This document shows positions 15,866 to 28,888 of a stretch of DNA of 64,000 nt, one piece after another. A model generated the notes under the pieces. It was not told the origin of the DNA. It saw only the letters and a program-made list of their open reading frames with translations, and searched no databases. The position numbers and the translations under genes are program-made. Each line of letters begins with the position of its first letter. The first letter of the stretch is position 1. This DNA comes from Pseudophaeomoniella oleicola (lineage: Eukaryota; Ascomycota; Eurotiomycetes; Phaeomoniellales; Phaeomoniellaceae). Where the stretch lies: assembly GCA_003868215.1 (NCBI GenBank), contig QWDQ01000017.1:124001-188000 (forward strand), in the 5' to 3' direction.

Positions 15866-18800
15866 AACGTTACCGCGCAAGAGATCTTGGAAACTTGGAG
15901 TCCTAGACAGTGTTCGACGAATGCTTTCAAACATACAAGCGAGGGACAAGATACCCAAGAACGGTTGTACGTGCGAGGAGGAGTCACAATCAGAAAGCAG
16001 ATATATTTGAGTGCAGAATAAACCAATTGTCTGAGTGGTGATGCGGTTCACCAGAAAAGAGAGCAAAGCCAATGATGGAGAGATGTGGAGATTTCCAGAT
16101 TTAGGGGATCTAAAGCCACGGCCCCTGCAGACAAAGATTACTTTGGGTGCTAAATTCTAATATTTACAGGGGGAACCTTAGCTACAACATTAACGGCCAG
16201 GCGTATCCACTACCGTAAATGAACTGCCTACACCCTACCTCCGTACTAAGTTACCGTACACCTGAGATGTACCGTCCCATAGGTAAGGTAGTAATGTGAT
16301 ACTCTCATAGATACAAGTGTACCTGATTTATCGTCGTCGCTGGAAGAGATCGCGGGAGATCGTAGAGCAGGAATCTCTATCGACCTTGTTCATCAGGTTC
16401 TGGAGGATTTAGTCGTCAAGTTCCAGAGTGCATGTTATATGCGATATACCATCTTGTGAGGTATCTTCACCACGAAATGGTTCTTGGGAGAATCCTGAAG
16501 CGATATTTTCCACATGCAAGCCCAAAAAGATAGACAATCTGCACGTTGCTGTACATAGAAAGTGGCGAGCCCGGCTGTGGCAATTCAGAAAAGGGGCAAA
16601 GCCCAGGGGTACACTACAGCATGACAAGTCTCTATCGGTATATCAGTCGAAGCATTGAGACTGTCCACTTTTCTCAGAGCAACAACCACGAGCGAGCTTG
16701 TTGACGGCTCTAATTATCGATGATCTGGAGCCGCCTATTTATCTTCTAGAATCCGCTGCTTTAGTGGTATCTATCTCCCTGTGATATTGTTAGACCTACC
16801 TCCCCCGTAGTATGCAGCATGTATGCTGCTCCTCCGGGAAATGGAAGCGTGGAGCTATAAGACGCTAAGATAAGAAACAATAACCAGCACTGTATCAACA
16901 GAGGGGACGATATATTGATGTTCAGGAGGCAATTTCGCTATGGCTCTCATCCTGGATGCTGGATCGACAAGGTTTCCAAGGGTAACGGGCCAGATGGGCT
17001 TGTCGACATACGTAGTAGAGTAGGTACTTACTACGTAGTACTCCGTACATGGTACATGATGGAGATGTCGGTGAACAGACGCTGTACTACGTAAATACTC
17101 CATTCTGTAATTAATGCTTGACCATGAAAGAATTCGGGGACCAGTCTCCGTAGGTAGGCGTGTGCCAATCACTATTGTTTTCATCGTTTTACCATACACC
17201 ACAAGGCCACACTCATCTCGTCCTTTCAGCACTCTGGAGAGTTACTATATGATACCTGGTGCCCTCTTTCATTTATTGCCGTCACACGGGAGAGTAGAGA
17301 GCAAGACAATGAATGCCAATGCCAACGCCGAGCCATGTAGGTATGTGACGATCTGGGTGCACGAGTTTCTTTGTTCTTTTGGTCAAGCTTTGTTTGTGGA
17401 ATCAAGAAAATTGGAAATCTGTTCCCACGAGTAAGTCAGCCGCCGCACATCCCTTTCACGGTAAGGATGGGACGTGGCTGTGGAGAGGATCGTTGAATGA
17501 CAAGCCAAGTTTAGTTTGGGTAAAGTAATGAGAACAATGCCATGACCAACCAGAGGATAGTACATCTGCCAATCGATATCTGAAACCTGGTGGCAGCTGG
17601 GTCTTCGATGTCGATCTGTCCTGTAACGCAAGTATCACCATTTGTTGCGTAGGAACGACAACAACTTGCTCACCTATCGGTTGAGATTCGGCCCTACCCG
17701 GAGTGTGAATATCTGCCAGTAAACAAAAGTCTCATTCAGCCCTTGTGTCAGTTGATGAGTACAGCCACCATGTTTGCGTACTACGGAGTATGAATCCTCA
17801 TCGCCAACAATAACCTAAAAATGAAAAGACGCAATCGCTTTATTCAAACAAATTTCTTTGAGACGGTAGCATAATTGCCCAGAAATATCCACTTAGGATG
17901 CACTTTCCACCTAATTCAGAATACCTCATGCCGTCCAAGTTCGGTGACTATTACCCGGTAGTCCTAGGTAGGGAGGTCCCCGACATCCCGCTGCATGGTA
18001 GGTAGGTATGCAAGTACACCTGGTGGGCGATAAGAAAGGTAGTCGTTTGGCTCGCTATGGCTATGCCGGACAACACCACGTACTGACTTGATGAGAAAAC
18101 TCAAGGAGAGGTTACTATACCGTCTAGGTGTTATCGCTAAGATTTATTTATATGGTATTGTAGGATTTGTTGTCAACATTCAACATTACCATGCCGTGCA
18201 TTACTACTTCCGTAACAAAGCAAGATAGAATTAATTGGTGCTCAGGGACAAAAGAGGATGCTGGGAGAGGAGGGCGTTGATCAATCCGATTCACCATTGG
18301 CGCGTTGGCTTGCGTTCCGAAATCCATTCGAAAGCCGGTTTAGGGGGGCGTGGCGGGGGGGGAGTGCTAGCAAAATCGAGCTGGTTCGGGGCCTTTGACA
18401 CAGCTGATAACTGTGATCTTTGGCGGAGCGATCAAGCCTAAAGGCGGTTCACTAAGTAGTGGTCCAGTTAACAGACTTAACTATGATAAACTTGCGGAGC
18501 CCCTATCTCATGCTTGGATGCTCTGTGCAGCCATGGTCGCATGTACAGTGTATCTGGCTCACCAACGTCCAAGCCTTTCTTCATCAATTGTCCATATTGA
18601 CTGCCTACCTAACTACCTTATCAATGCGCTACTACGACACAGTATCATGGACTGCCTTGCTTACAGGACTGTAGATACCTTAATTTACTCATTGTCCTCA
18701 ATATCTGATCATTTAGCCGGGGTGCTATTTACAGTAAACATCCATGAAAAATTTAGTCTGCGCTATTCCACGACTATCGCGCCACCAAAACCAGATGCTC

Positions 18801-19237
18801 CGTTCCCATCCTCGCCATGATGAACTGACATGTTACTTCATTTGTTCACCCCAAACCTTAACAAAGTCGAACAAGCCCACTCTGTAGATTAATTCATCAA
18901 CGCCCCTGGTCAACCTTTTCCTGCCGCTTGGTCTGTGTCGCTACTGGAGCCAATCGAATTACCCAATAGTCAAACCCCGTCTAAGAGAACGTAGAGACCA
19001 GCTCAAATCATCACTTCTTTCCATCTCCTTTCTCTTCACCCGTTGTCATTGTTTCCAGTTACATCCTGCGTGGCCTTTCAATACAACGTCCTTTTCGATC
19101 ACCTGTTGTCTGTTGCCGCTCTGGAATCTAGACGCTCGTTTTCTTTCACCACGTTTTCTGCGCAGGACTTATCACGGTCGCGACGGTTCAATTCATTTCA
19201 AACCTTTCTCGCTCAACAGGTCCGACCGATAACAAAT
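15866..19237. other. 3.4 kb gene-poor region
   Basis: I find no gene here. Open frames are short, lack family similarity and sit on both strands. The region has several palindromes built on TACTACGTAGTA and TACTCCGTA/TACGGAGTA (about 16980-17105 and 17778), GGTAGGTA tracts (17970-18010), and a G-rich run near 18342. Its 3' end (from about 19000), rich in pyrimidine stretches, is probably the leader of the transporter gene at 19238. No transposase, reverse transcriptase or long terminal repeats were seen. Confidence 0.55.
17029..17040. repeat. Palindrome TACTACGTAGTA, copy 1
   Basis: Exact 12-nt palindrome inside a longer inverted-repeat-rich stretch that also includes ACATACGTAGTAG (16988), TACTCCGTACATGGTACATG (17039) and TACTACGTAAATACTCC (17086). 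Confidence 0.8.
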
Positions 19238-20754
19238 ATGAGCGCAGAAGGCGAGAAAGCCCGGAACTCGGGTGATATCCCCAGAGTCTCGGGGCCAGCA
19301 TCAACCATTCTGCCTACTGTGAACCCAGCTGCGGAAAAGACTGAGCCTGCAAAGTCGGCTTTGCATCCAGCAGTCTACGTGGTGTGAGTAGCCCAGGAGC
19401 TGAAAGGTGTCGGAAAGTGCTGGCTGAAGCTCAGCTGACGTTCGATAATAGTACCTGGATTTCGCTCTCGTCTGCCGTTATTCTCTTCAACAAATGGGTC
19501 TTGGATACTGCAGGTTTCAGTAAGTGGCTTCGATCAAAGTGATGCGCGCAAGATAGCATGTTAACAATACTTTAGGATTTCGTATGCATTACCCCTCTGA
19601 CGATATGATAAGATCCTAAATCTGACTATCCTCCTTAACAGCAATCTTCCTTACATCATGGCACATGGCATTCGCTACGCTGATGACCCAGATCTTGGCA
19701 CGGACAACCACTGCTCTCGACGGTCGTAAGAACGTCAAGATGACAGGAAGAGTGTATCTGCGGGCTATTGTCCCAATCGGGTTCTTTTTCAGTTTGAGCT
19801 TGATCTGCGGTAACAAGGCATATCTCTACCTCAGCGTTGCCTTCATTCAGATGGTGAAGGTCAGTTCACAAAACACTCGAGCGCTACCAGATCCTGACCC
19901 AGTCCCTAGGCTACCACTCCCGTTGCGGTTTTGATCGCCACCTGGACCATGGGCCTGGCTCCGTTCAGCGCGAAGACACTCTTCAACGTCTCTTTCATTG
20001 TTATTGGTGTTGTCATCGCTAGCTTTGGCGAGATCCGCTTCGTCCTGGTTGGCTTCTTGTACCAAGTCGGTGGTATCGCCTTTGAAGCTGTGCGTTTGAC
20101 CATGGTGCAAGCGCTGCTCAGTTCTGCCGACTTCAAAATGGATCCCTTGGTGTCTCTTTACTACTATGCACCCGTCTGTGCCGTCATGAATGGTGTCACC
20201 GCACTCATCGTAGAAGTCCCGAGCATGTCCATGAACGACATCTACGGGGTTGGTATCTTCTTGCTCATTGCTAACGCCATGGTTGCGTTCTTGTTGAACG
20301 TTTCCGTTGTCTTCTTGGTAGGCGACTTCCTGGGATGCATGGAAGATTATGCTGACTCCAATAGATTGGTAAAACTTCGTCTCTTGTTCTCACCCTTTGC
20401 GGTGTCCTCAAAGATATCCTCTTGGTCGCTGCATCTATGATGATTTGGGGTACACCTGTCACCGCACTCCAGTTCTTCGGCTATTCTATCGCTCTTTGTG
20501 GTCTCGTATATTATAAGCTCGGTGCGGACAAGATTAAGGAATACATCGGTGGCGCCGGCCGCTCATGGGCTGAATTTGGTGCTCAAAAGCCTGTTGCACG
20601 CAAGATTGTCATTTTCGTTGGTGCTTTCTTGTTTATCTTCATCCTCCTTGGTGGGCTCGCTCCTACTGTCGCTCCTGAAGCCACTGCAAACTACACCAAC
20701 GAGATCAAGGGTATGCTAGGTGGAGTTGCCGGGGGCAAGCTTGGTGGTGAATGA
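19238..20754 (+). CDS. TPT/DUF250-family sugar-phosphate or nucleotide-sugar transporter
   Basis: This is a multi-pass transporter of the SLC35/triose-phosphate translocator superfamily, probably of Golgi or ER membranes. The substrate cannot be read from sequence. Six exons were joined: 19238-19383, 19452-19519, 19576-19581, 19642-19859, 19910-20317 and 20365-20754, giving 411 residues. The third exon is only 6 nt (GATTTC); together with flanking bases it makes FRFPIFLTSWHMAFAT, which fits the family, and skipping it removes the conserved Arg-Phe while keeping frame. Ten membrane helices are expected, from WISLSSAVILFNKWVL to IVIFVGAFLFIFILLGG. Family blocks are FIQMVKATTPVAVLIATW and GEIRFVLVGFLYQ. 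A serine/proline-rich N-terminus faces the cytosol. The introns are 47-68 nt. Confidence 0.88.
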
Positions 20755-22572
20755 GACGAACCTTGACGAGGTAACCTGATATTGCAGGTGTTAATGCTGA
20801 GGAAGAGAGAGAGCATAACATCCATTGGGGCGGTGAGATCAGACATGGCTTGGTTTGCCTTGTGTTCTACCAGACCTACTTTACGCGTTGGGAATCTTCT
20901 TTGTATTTCCTGAGGTTCATGATGGACCTTGGTAGTGTTTGTTGAGCGTAGCACAGGGGACGGCGTCTTTGAAGCATATTGATGATGTCTAGCCTCTCAG
21001 AGTTGCAGAGCAATGACATGTATATTATTTGCCATCATCAAGAGGAAGAGCTAAATTATCTAATAGAGAATACGACAAAACATGAACACCAGTTTCCTGG
21101 GACTACTCGCTTCTTTATTGGCGTTTAGCAATGTGATTCTCTCTCTTTACGAGTTCTCCTGGGAGCCTTATCCGCCAACATTCTTTTTATACAGTGATGC
21201 CTCCTTGTCACCAGCAAGTTCAAGATGTTCACAGGTCACAACAAGGGACAAAGCAACGATAGTGCCAACCGCGACATCAGACGCAGACTGATGGATGACC
21301 CAGGTTTGATGGAAATCGACCGTGGTAGTTGGATCTACAGAGTAGGCTTGCAGTTTTCATCCATCCTCTTTCCACTGCTCCATTTTTGCTGCCACTACCG
21401 CCAAGGAAACGAACGGCAGCCATGAGTGAGTCTTGAGTGTTTCTGAGATGAGGAATCTGGATCATAAATTACGAAGAGAGGGATAAGTCACAAGGCTCTA
21501 GATCCTGGCACGAGTTGAGGGTGAGATTGTTCGGGATAGTTTCCTCGAAGGATTACATGCATTCACTGCGATTGCCTGGGTAACTCCAAAAAGCCGGAAA
21601 ATGAGGAGATGAGAAAGGCCGACGTACCGATATGGGAGACTTCGCCTAACGTACGGTAACAGGCAGAGAAAAGCTATCAGCTGTGCGGCTAAACCCGATT
21701 AGGAGATCTGGCCAGCCACTCCAGCCACTCAGCGACGCTCTCGTCAGGGATTACCCAGTGACGGAGGATTGCGCCAACGCTAGAAGGTCTTGACGAGGCC
21801 TCCCTAAGCCCTTTACGGCACGACCGGACTCAATGAAAAGAGTAAAGCGCGGTGATCGATGGGGATTGCAACAGCCACTCACTTTTCTCTCTCTGCTCTT
21901 CTATCTTCCACTCTCTCCTCATTCTCTTCTGCTCGCTACTTCCATTGTCTTGGCATTCCTGCTTCTCTTTCTCTCTCTTATATCCCGATCTTACCCTGAG
22001 GTCGCAGATAAAGAGTAATAGAGACAAGGAACAAAAGTGAGACGAGCGCAGATTTCGGGTGTTAGCCCTCCTCCGAGCCAACACTCTGTATTCGCCTTTC
22101 CTCTTTCCTTCTCACTGTCGGCCCTTGACCTATCAATCAACCGCAATCGTCCACGCTCTGTGATTGGTTGCCTTCCACTGACGGTGAACTCCACCCCCGG
22201 AACTTCGCCAATCAACCTTCACCTTCATTCCTCTTCGCATTGGGAAGGCCAGGAACAAGCCTAGAAAGGTTGATCTCGCCCTGTTCCTCTATTTCGATTC
22301 TTCCAACCTTACCTTCACATCTTCGTCTTGCTTCCTTCTCATCTGGATTTGGCCGTTTATTCACATATATACGTGCATTTCGCTACATACTGGCATCTTC
22401 CCTGTTCATACTATCCCGTTGTATCACCACCAGGACTATCTATTATCGACAAAACACCTCAACCCATTCTACCACCTCATACTCCTTCACCCATTGCCGA
22501 TATCATTCTCAGTCTTGTATATCATTACAATCGTGTACCATACCTCACATTTTGTAACTCAGCTCGGCAGAG
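20755..22572. other. 1.8 kb intergenic region with a probable long 5' leader
   Basis: No gene was recognised. From about 21870 to 22560 the plus strand is rich in CT-stretches (for example TTTCTCTCTCTGCTCTTC), as is common in leaders and core promoters of highly expressed fungal genes, so the gene at 22573 may have a long 5' UTR with short upstream frames. The rest is featureless. Confidence 0.5.
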
Positions 22573-23625
22573 ATGGGCCCTTTCAACAACATGTACTCAA
22601 GAGGACCGACTATGGTGCTCCCAAATCAACACAGCCAACTGAACAGCACCGATACAGCGATGGGAGCGTCGCCTTTTTCATACCCAGGCAGTGAGGGAAT
22701 ATCCCCATCTGTGTATGCAAACCACTCCACCACATGGACGCCATCATCTGGCCGTCCTTCAGTTGCTACCAACCCGTCCAAGAAGCGTTCGCGAGACGAT
22801 ACACATCTTGAATCTGCAGCTGCCGATGGCTCGTACTTTCCTGTACAGGTTGTTAAAACACCCGCCGTCGTACCGGAAGAACCGGTCTATGGAGAGGGCA
22901 TGACCCTCATCAATTCCCGCACTGGGGTTTCTGTTCCCGCCGAGAGTCAGACCGGCACTTGGTACGAAGAGAAAGCCGAAGCGAGTGCGACCAACCGTAT
23001 CGATCCGTCCACAGAGATTCGTCCGGAGATGCCGTCTAGTCGGAAAACCCAGCGTTTGCATTCTTCAATACCAAAGCCCGATGACATCGCCCAGGCTATC
23101 TTACCGCCAAGTCCCACCAAAATGGGAGCTTCCGCGGAACCCACTATCGACGATTTCACCCTAGCCTTGGGAATAGGATGGACAAGGATCGCAAATGAAG
23201 ATTCGGACGTCCAAGCGGCAGCGAGGGGCTGGGCTCGGTATATTGATAATCATTATTTTGGTCAAGTGAACGGTGCTGAAATCTTACTCAAGAGCCGCGG
23301 GTTGAATGCTTATCTGGTGGGTGCAAGGGAGGGATTCTTCCTGTTCAGCGATGATCTCGCAGAGGGTAAGCTTGTCGGCAGGACATGGCATACTACATTG
23401 ACGAATTTGCGAACACAACCGATAGTCTTCGAAGGTACCGGGAGCATCAAAGCAGCCAGGACGCCCAGTCCTGAACCGGTGATTAAGGTCGGATTGATGG
23501 GAGGCCATTTCGGAAACGCTGTTCAGAATAGTGCCAATGGGACCTGGAGTGTCGTCGAAGAGGGGACTCGAACTAGCAACAACGAAGCTGGTAGTGCAGG
23601 CGTTGCGAGCATGGAAGTCGATTGA
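22573..23625 (+). CDS. Unrecognised conserved fungal protein
   Basis: I do not recognise the family. The gene is one exon of 350 residues starting at the ATG in AGAGATGGG. The first 175 residues are polar and probably disordered, with a possible nuclear localisation signal (PSKKRSRDD, about residue 74) and a KxPxPDD-like stretch. Residues 190-300 look like one compact domain (TIDDFTLALGIGWTRI, AARGWARYIDNHYFG, LVGAREGFFLFSDD). The C-terminus is again polar. A role in the nucleus is a guess from the basic cluster alone. There is no signal peptide or membrane segment. Confidence 0.75.
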   Translation: MGPFNNMYSRGPTMVLPNQHSQLNSTDTAMGASPFSYPGSEGISPSVYANHSTTWTPSSGRPSVATNPSKKRSRDDTHLESAAADGSYFPVQVVKTPAVVPEEPVYGEGMTLINSRTGVSVPAESQTGTWYEEKAEASATNRIDPSTEIRPEMPSSRKTQRLHSSIPKPDDIAQAILPPSPTKMGASAEPTIDDFTLALGIGWTRIANEDSDVQAAARGWARYIDNHYFGQVNGAEILLKSRGLNAYLVGAREGFFLFSDDLAEGKLVGRTWHTTLTNLRTQPIVFEGTGSIKAARTPSPEPVIKVGLMGGHFGNAVQNSANGTWSVVEEGTRTSNNEAGSAGVASMEVD

Positions 23626-24728
23626 AGGTTCGACCTGAGACATTATTTTTTAACTCGTTGTCATATTCTGAACTGGAAATCTCGGACTTGATTCATCACG
23701 TTGCCAATGGAGGACATCTGCTTTTAGGCGGTCAAGGGATCTGCTGCGGCGTATCGGCAAGTAAAACGAAAGGGATATTCTGGATGTATCTCTGGGGGAA
23801 GATCAGAGAAGACGGGAACCATGTAATATTTACATGTATGTAACAATAGCTGTCAAATCATTCGATCAATCACATTTCAAGTGAGGTAACTAACACGCAT
23901 GCCTCGAGCACCTTCGCCTTGTATTGTTTCATCCGCCTGTGCTGCCGAACCAGATAAGAGACGCAGATTCTGCCTGTAACATACCGCGGACACAATTCGT
24001 GATGAATATCAAAGATCCAATGGCCGCGATCGCTTTAAATGTTCATCATTGCATATAAGAAGACTCTTCCGGGCATCGGCTCTCGTGTATTCGTCGTGCC
24101 GCTGCATCGGCGGTCTCTTGGGCGATTAGACAGCCCTTATGATAGGACTTCGGCCAGACTCTGCTCGTATTGATATGAGGGTATCTAACACGTCCCCCTA
24201 GAAAGAATGAAAAGAATTTCGCTTTTGAAAGAGTGTATTGGAGGATGAATAGATAATCATTGCCGTCTATTCAAATTGGTGTTGGGTGGAAACGAAACCA
24301 ATTTATGGAGAAAGTTGATGGCGCTCCCTTTCCGATGGATTATGGTATGGCCGGGCCAAGTCAGACACTCAAGTCCAACTTTACTGCTGGCAACAGTTGC
24401 ATTGCCCCCTTCAGACACATATTCAACGAACCGCTTCAGCCGCTACTGTCCTCGTTCAATATACGTCGGTCATTCGTTTACTGGCAACATCGTGACCTTG
24501 GTTGATCTCATGGCCGCTTTGGACGCACAGTTGCACAGATAATCCAATATGCAGGTGACGGTCTGAATCCAACCCTCGCAACACACCCCCGCGAATCTAC
24601 GTTCTACCTCACAGTGTCAACGCTCAATCTCGACATGATGTCACTGTAATCCTCTTCTTCGACCATTCGCTTCTCTGATCGATGCCTTCCATTGATATCG
24701 GTCAAGAAGTCTACAGCTGATCATCGCC
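23626..24728. other. Intergenic region upstream of the PDK1-like kinase
   Basis: 1.1 kb between two genes on the same strand. Small frames near 24260-24540 show no family similarity. The segment just before 24729 should hold the kinase promoter and leader. Nothing else stands out. Confidence 0.5.
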
Positions 24729-27364
24729 ATGAACGGTGATCTGAGCTTGTCGCAGTCACTTGGGGGCTTGCGAATCGCCAATCCTGACAACGGCTCCCTA
24801 GACTCCACGAGGACACGAGATTCATTAAATACCTTTCAGTTCAATACGCAAAGCACAGAAAAGCATCTTCCGGGCTCACCTCTAAACAATGAGCAAGCTG
24901 GCTCTACACCTTCATCCGCCGTCGAGCAACAGCCATTCAATCAATCTCCGAGCCCACCGGCCAACGTCCCCGGCGCCGGTCTATCTACGGACGGCTACAA
25001 CAATCGATCCAAGGCACGACAGCCAATACCATATACCTATCAAGACCAGCAACAACACCAATTTCCGTCGTACCCTACCATGATGCCCCAAAATCTTCAC
25101 GATCCGCAATCCAATGCGACACGCGCCGTACCTAATTACTTTACCACGCCTGTCAATACTCAATCGGGTGTGATCCCAAAGCGCGAAAACTCATATCGAC
25201 TCCGAACCGAGTCCTCTCAAAATTCCATGTCAGACGCGGTGAAGCGAAGTAATTCCCGTGGGGGATCTGCAGCTCTTCAAGCCGGTGTGCCATCGAGAGA
25301 TAACAGCCACAGCGAACGAGCCTACGGACGTGGTCAGCAATTTACTCCTGGTAACGGACCAGTTCCGCCTCGAAGGGCATCTAGAGGTATGGGTGGTGGC
25401 CACACCGGTGATTCCAGCAGTAATGGCAACACACCGGTCAGCTCAACTCCTCTGTCCAATTCACCCTATGGGGCCGAGGGAGGGCCTCTTTCTGGCACAG
25501 AAGACTGGAAAGATCGTGGGGCGGCTGTCAAGAAACAACAAGATTACGATGCCAGTGGAAAGCCAATTACGAGATACGTGAAGAAAGGCGTGAAGGACTT
25601 CTCGTTTGGTCGAACGCTCGGCGAAGGCTCATACAGCACGGTTCTACTTGCGCAGGATCGTCAGACACACAAGGAATATGCTATTAAGATATTAGATAAA
25701 CGACACATTATCAAGGAAAAGAAGGTCAAATATGTGAACATCGAGAAGAACACCCTGAACAGACTGACCGACCACCCGGGGATAGTCAGGCTCTATTATA
25801 CGTTTCAAGACGAACGATCACTCTATTTCGTTCTCGACCTTGCAAGTGGAGGGGAGCTGCTGTCGCATTTGAAGCGAGTATCAACGTTCAACGAAGAGTG
25901 TACACGATTCTACGGCGCGCAGATCTTGGATACGATTGGTTACATGCACCGCTGCGGTATTATACATCGCGATCTCAAACCCGAGAATGTACTTCTGGAC
26001 GACCAACTGCATGTTAAGATCACAGATTTTGGTACTGCCAAAATTCTCAATGAGAAAAAGCAAGATTCCACTGGTATACCGTTCGACGGATCCGATGACT
26101 CTGAAAGTGACCGGGCGCAGTCGTTTGTCGGCACTGCCGAGTATGTCAGCCCTGAATTACTCACAGAGAAGAACGCTTGCAAGGCAAGCGATTTGTGGGC
26201 TTTTGGATGCATCATTTATCAACTGCTCGCTGGACGGCCACCTTTTAAAGCTGCCAACGAGTATCAGACCTTCCAAAAGATAGTCGCTTTAGATTACGAG
26301 TTCCCTCGAGGCTTCCCTGATGTTGCTCGAGACCTCGTAGAACGACTGTTGGTTTTGGATCCCAACCAGCGGTTGTCCATAGAGCACATCAAGAACCATC
26401 ATTTCTTCGAAGGGATCACATGGGGACGATCGTTATGGCAACAGAAAGCACCTCGGCTGAAACCTTACATCGCTCCGGCTGCAGCTCCGATCAAATTGGA
26501 TGGTCCGGATACCTACCCTGCGACTGTCAATCCCGTGCATACACCCAAGGCAACGCACCTGCCACCATCAAACATGGCCGCAGGACCCCGGCCGTCTCCT
26601 CGGATCATCACGGAGCTACCACCGCCAAGTCAACTAGACATCGAGTGGTCGCCGGTCTTGACCCGCAACAATGAGCGGATATTAAAGCTTGGGAATCTGA
26701 TGGTCACCTCTTCCGCCACACCGCACAGTCCCCACAACAGTGAAGGTGGTAAGCTCTCCCGTCTCTTCGGAGGAGGCGCGAGTAAGAAAAGACAGCGTCT
26801 CGTCATGGTAACCTCAAGTGCTCGTATCATTATGGCTCCACCAGGTGGTGAGGACAAGAGGATGAAATCAGAAATTTCGCTTCTAAGTCCAGGTACAACG
26901 TATTCTAGCGCCACCGACTCAAAGGGAGTGACACACTGGGTCGTGGACACTGTAAGATTACGAATTGATTGTATGATCTACCTCACTAACTTTGCTCGCA
27001 GCAAAAGGGTCATTTTATTTTCGAAGACCCAAAACCGGCTTCGGGTGACCCCATCTCGACAGCTATTTCCACGCAGGAATGGCTTGATACGATCGATCGA
27101 GCGAAAGAAGTTGCTCTTTCTCAGAGTACCTCCAACGCATATTCTAACGACTCTCTTAACTTTGCCTCATCTGCCTTCTCAAGCCATACCAATACTTTGG
27201 ATCGCAGTATGGATATCGAGGGCAATCCCACCTCCGGCAGCCAGGCGAATACGCTTCGGAACACACTCGTTAAGAATCCGGCCGGCGCAGATGCCGAGTC
27301 GATCAAAGCTCGGAAACGTTTCAGCAAGCGTCAATCAAAGAGCGGACTCGCCGCAGTCTTTTAA
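24729..27364 (+). CDS. PKH1: PDK1/Pkh-type protein kinase with C-terminal PH domain
   Basis: This is the fungal counterpart of 3-phosphoinositide-dependent kinase 1, which phosphorylates the activation loop of AGC kinases (Ypk/Sch9/Pkc1 class) downstream of sphingolipid signals and in cell-wall integrity. Two exons, 24729-26951 and 27002-27364 (50-nt intron), give 861 residues. Residues 1-280 are disordered. The kinase domain (about 288-562) has GEGSYSTV, AIKILDK, HRDLKPEN (412), DFGTAK (433) and SFVGTAEYVSPE (467), whose serine matches PDK1's autophosphorylation site; the activation loop has an acidic insert, usual in fungi. A PH domain follows (about 640-790: ILKLGNLMVTS, HFIFEDPKPASG, TQEWLDTIDRAKE). 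The open frame that reads through the intron to 27410 uses the wrong frame. The true C-terminus is basic (KARKRFSKRQSK). Confidence 0.94.
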
Positions 27365-28888
27365 CGACCAGTACTTTTTCTTTCTTGATCTGGCTAGCAT
27401 GGCGTGTTGATGACAAATTTTGGGTCAGGCTTACAGAAGACCTCTTTCCTTTTTCATTCTACTTTTGCAAAATCATCTTCTCACTGCAACTGCATGAGCA
27501 TGTGTCAAGGCGACGTCTCTGTCGTTGGCAGGAATTGCATATCTGGGAGTTAGTGTTTTATCCAATGTCCACTGTGGTGTTCTCATCCTCTGTTAGTCCA
27601 TTTTCCATTGCTTTCCTGTTCGATAAAAAACAAGACCAAGATCTTTGCAAATATATGGGATCTGCGAGAAGGAAACAGGCAGGTCTCGACGACTCTGGTA
27701 CTGGGACGGTCTCCAGTCTTTGAGGAAGCAGTGTCAGTAGTGCCGGTCTCGAGGGGCCGGTTGACTCTTCGTCTTGGTATGAGGATATTATTGTTTCCTT
27801 CCCCTGGATGACCTTTAGGCTTTATCCTACGTAGATAAAAAACAAAAAAGCGTCAAATTCGCAGTTATTACCTGCTTGAGAAAGAATGTCAGCCAGTGAA
27901 GCTCTCGCCTGTGTGCTTTGGTTCGACTATCAGCATGCTTCGAAGTGCAGTAAATGCCCGTGCTACAACACAAAGTCCGTCTAGTCTCGATGTTTCCGAT
28001 CTTGTTTCTAATTAGAAGCCGTTCAGCTGCCTACGGGAACCCCTAGATCTCTGTTTCATCGTGTAGGGATGTAGGCCAGACAAGCAGTGACCAGTCGTGA
28101 CCGTTCAAAACAAGGCCCAAGGCGATGTCTGCAAGACCCGAGAAACGGCGAGACGAAAGCGTGGCTAGTGCGGTCCATAGACTGGCCACACGATGGGTGA
28201 ACAAAACTTGTTTAGTGTTCGGTTATTCATGGTTCGGGGTGGGTTTTCATGTTCACTTTTACCTGTAAACCAATGGATTGGATGAGAGCAGGGATGACAT
28301 CCTGGCACAATGCAATCGCCCTATGACCGATGGCTACAACTAAAACGAATGCCTCTCATCGTTGGCTGAACGGTTTCCCTTATGGGGAGTGGCTTGCCAC
28401 CACACCTCTTCCCTTAGCAACTAAGGTACTACGTAGTAAGTATTGTACACACAACGGAGAGAGGGGGGAAAGGCACTTTATCGCGCACCGTTAATCACGA
28501 AAATGAGATGGTAGACTGGTTATGCCCTCCCTTTCCATTGCTTCGCATCAAATGATTTGCTGGCATTGATTTCTCCTGTAAGGGTTGATACAGTCGCAAC
28601 GATCGAACTCAAACGACCTGTAGGAATACAGTGGCCGTCGAGACAGCTGTGCGACTTGGGAGCTGCAAGGCGGGACTTGGCTATACCTGCAGCAAGACTA
28701 ACGCTTCATTCAGAACTCGCACATGACCGACGCGGTTGTACGCTTTCCAGACCTCTGCGCGTCTGTCACTTGAGCATTTCTTGTTGCGGTCATTGTGTAC
28801 AAAGGGTTTGGTCACTTCTACAGTTGCCGCCTCAGGCTTGTTCATCGTACCCTCGACGTCGACGACGGACGAAGATGCCATGTGATTC
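27365..28888. other. 1.5 kb intergenic region
   Basis: No gene was recognised between the kinase and the BTB gene. One exact copy of the palindrome TACTACGTAGTA lies at 28427-28438. Short frames before 28889 may be upstream ORFs of the BTB gene; ATGTGA at 28879 is a minimal one. Confidence 0.5.
28427..28438. repeat. Palindrome TACTACGTAGTA, copy 2
   Basis: Exact 12-nt palindrome in the intergenic region upstream of the BTB gene. Confidence 0.8.

Noticed and set aside
24729-27410. 893-residue frame of the PDK1-like gene ending at 27410
   Set aside because: It reads through a 50-nt intron into the wrong frame. Splicing 26951 to 27002 restores the PH domain end and a stop at 27364.
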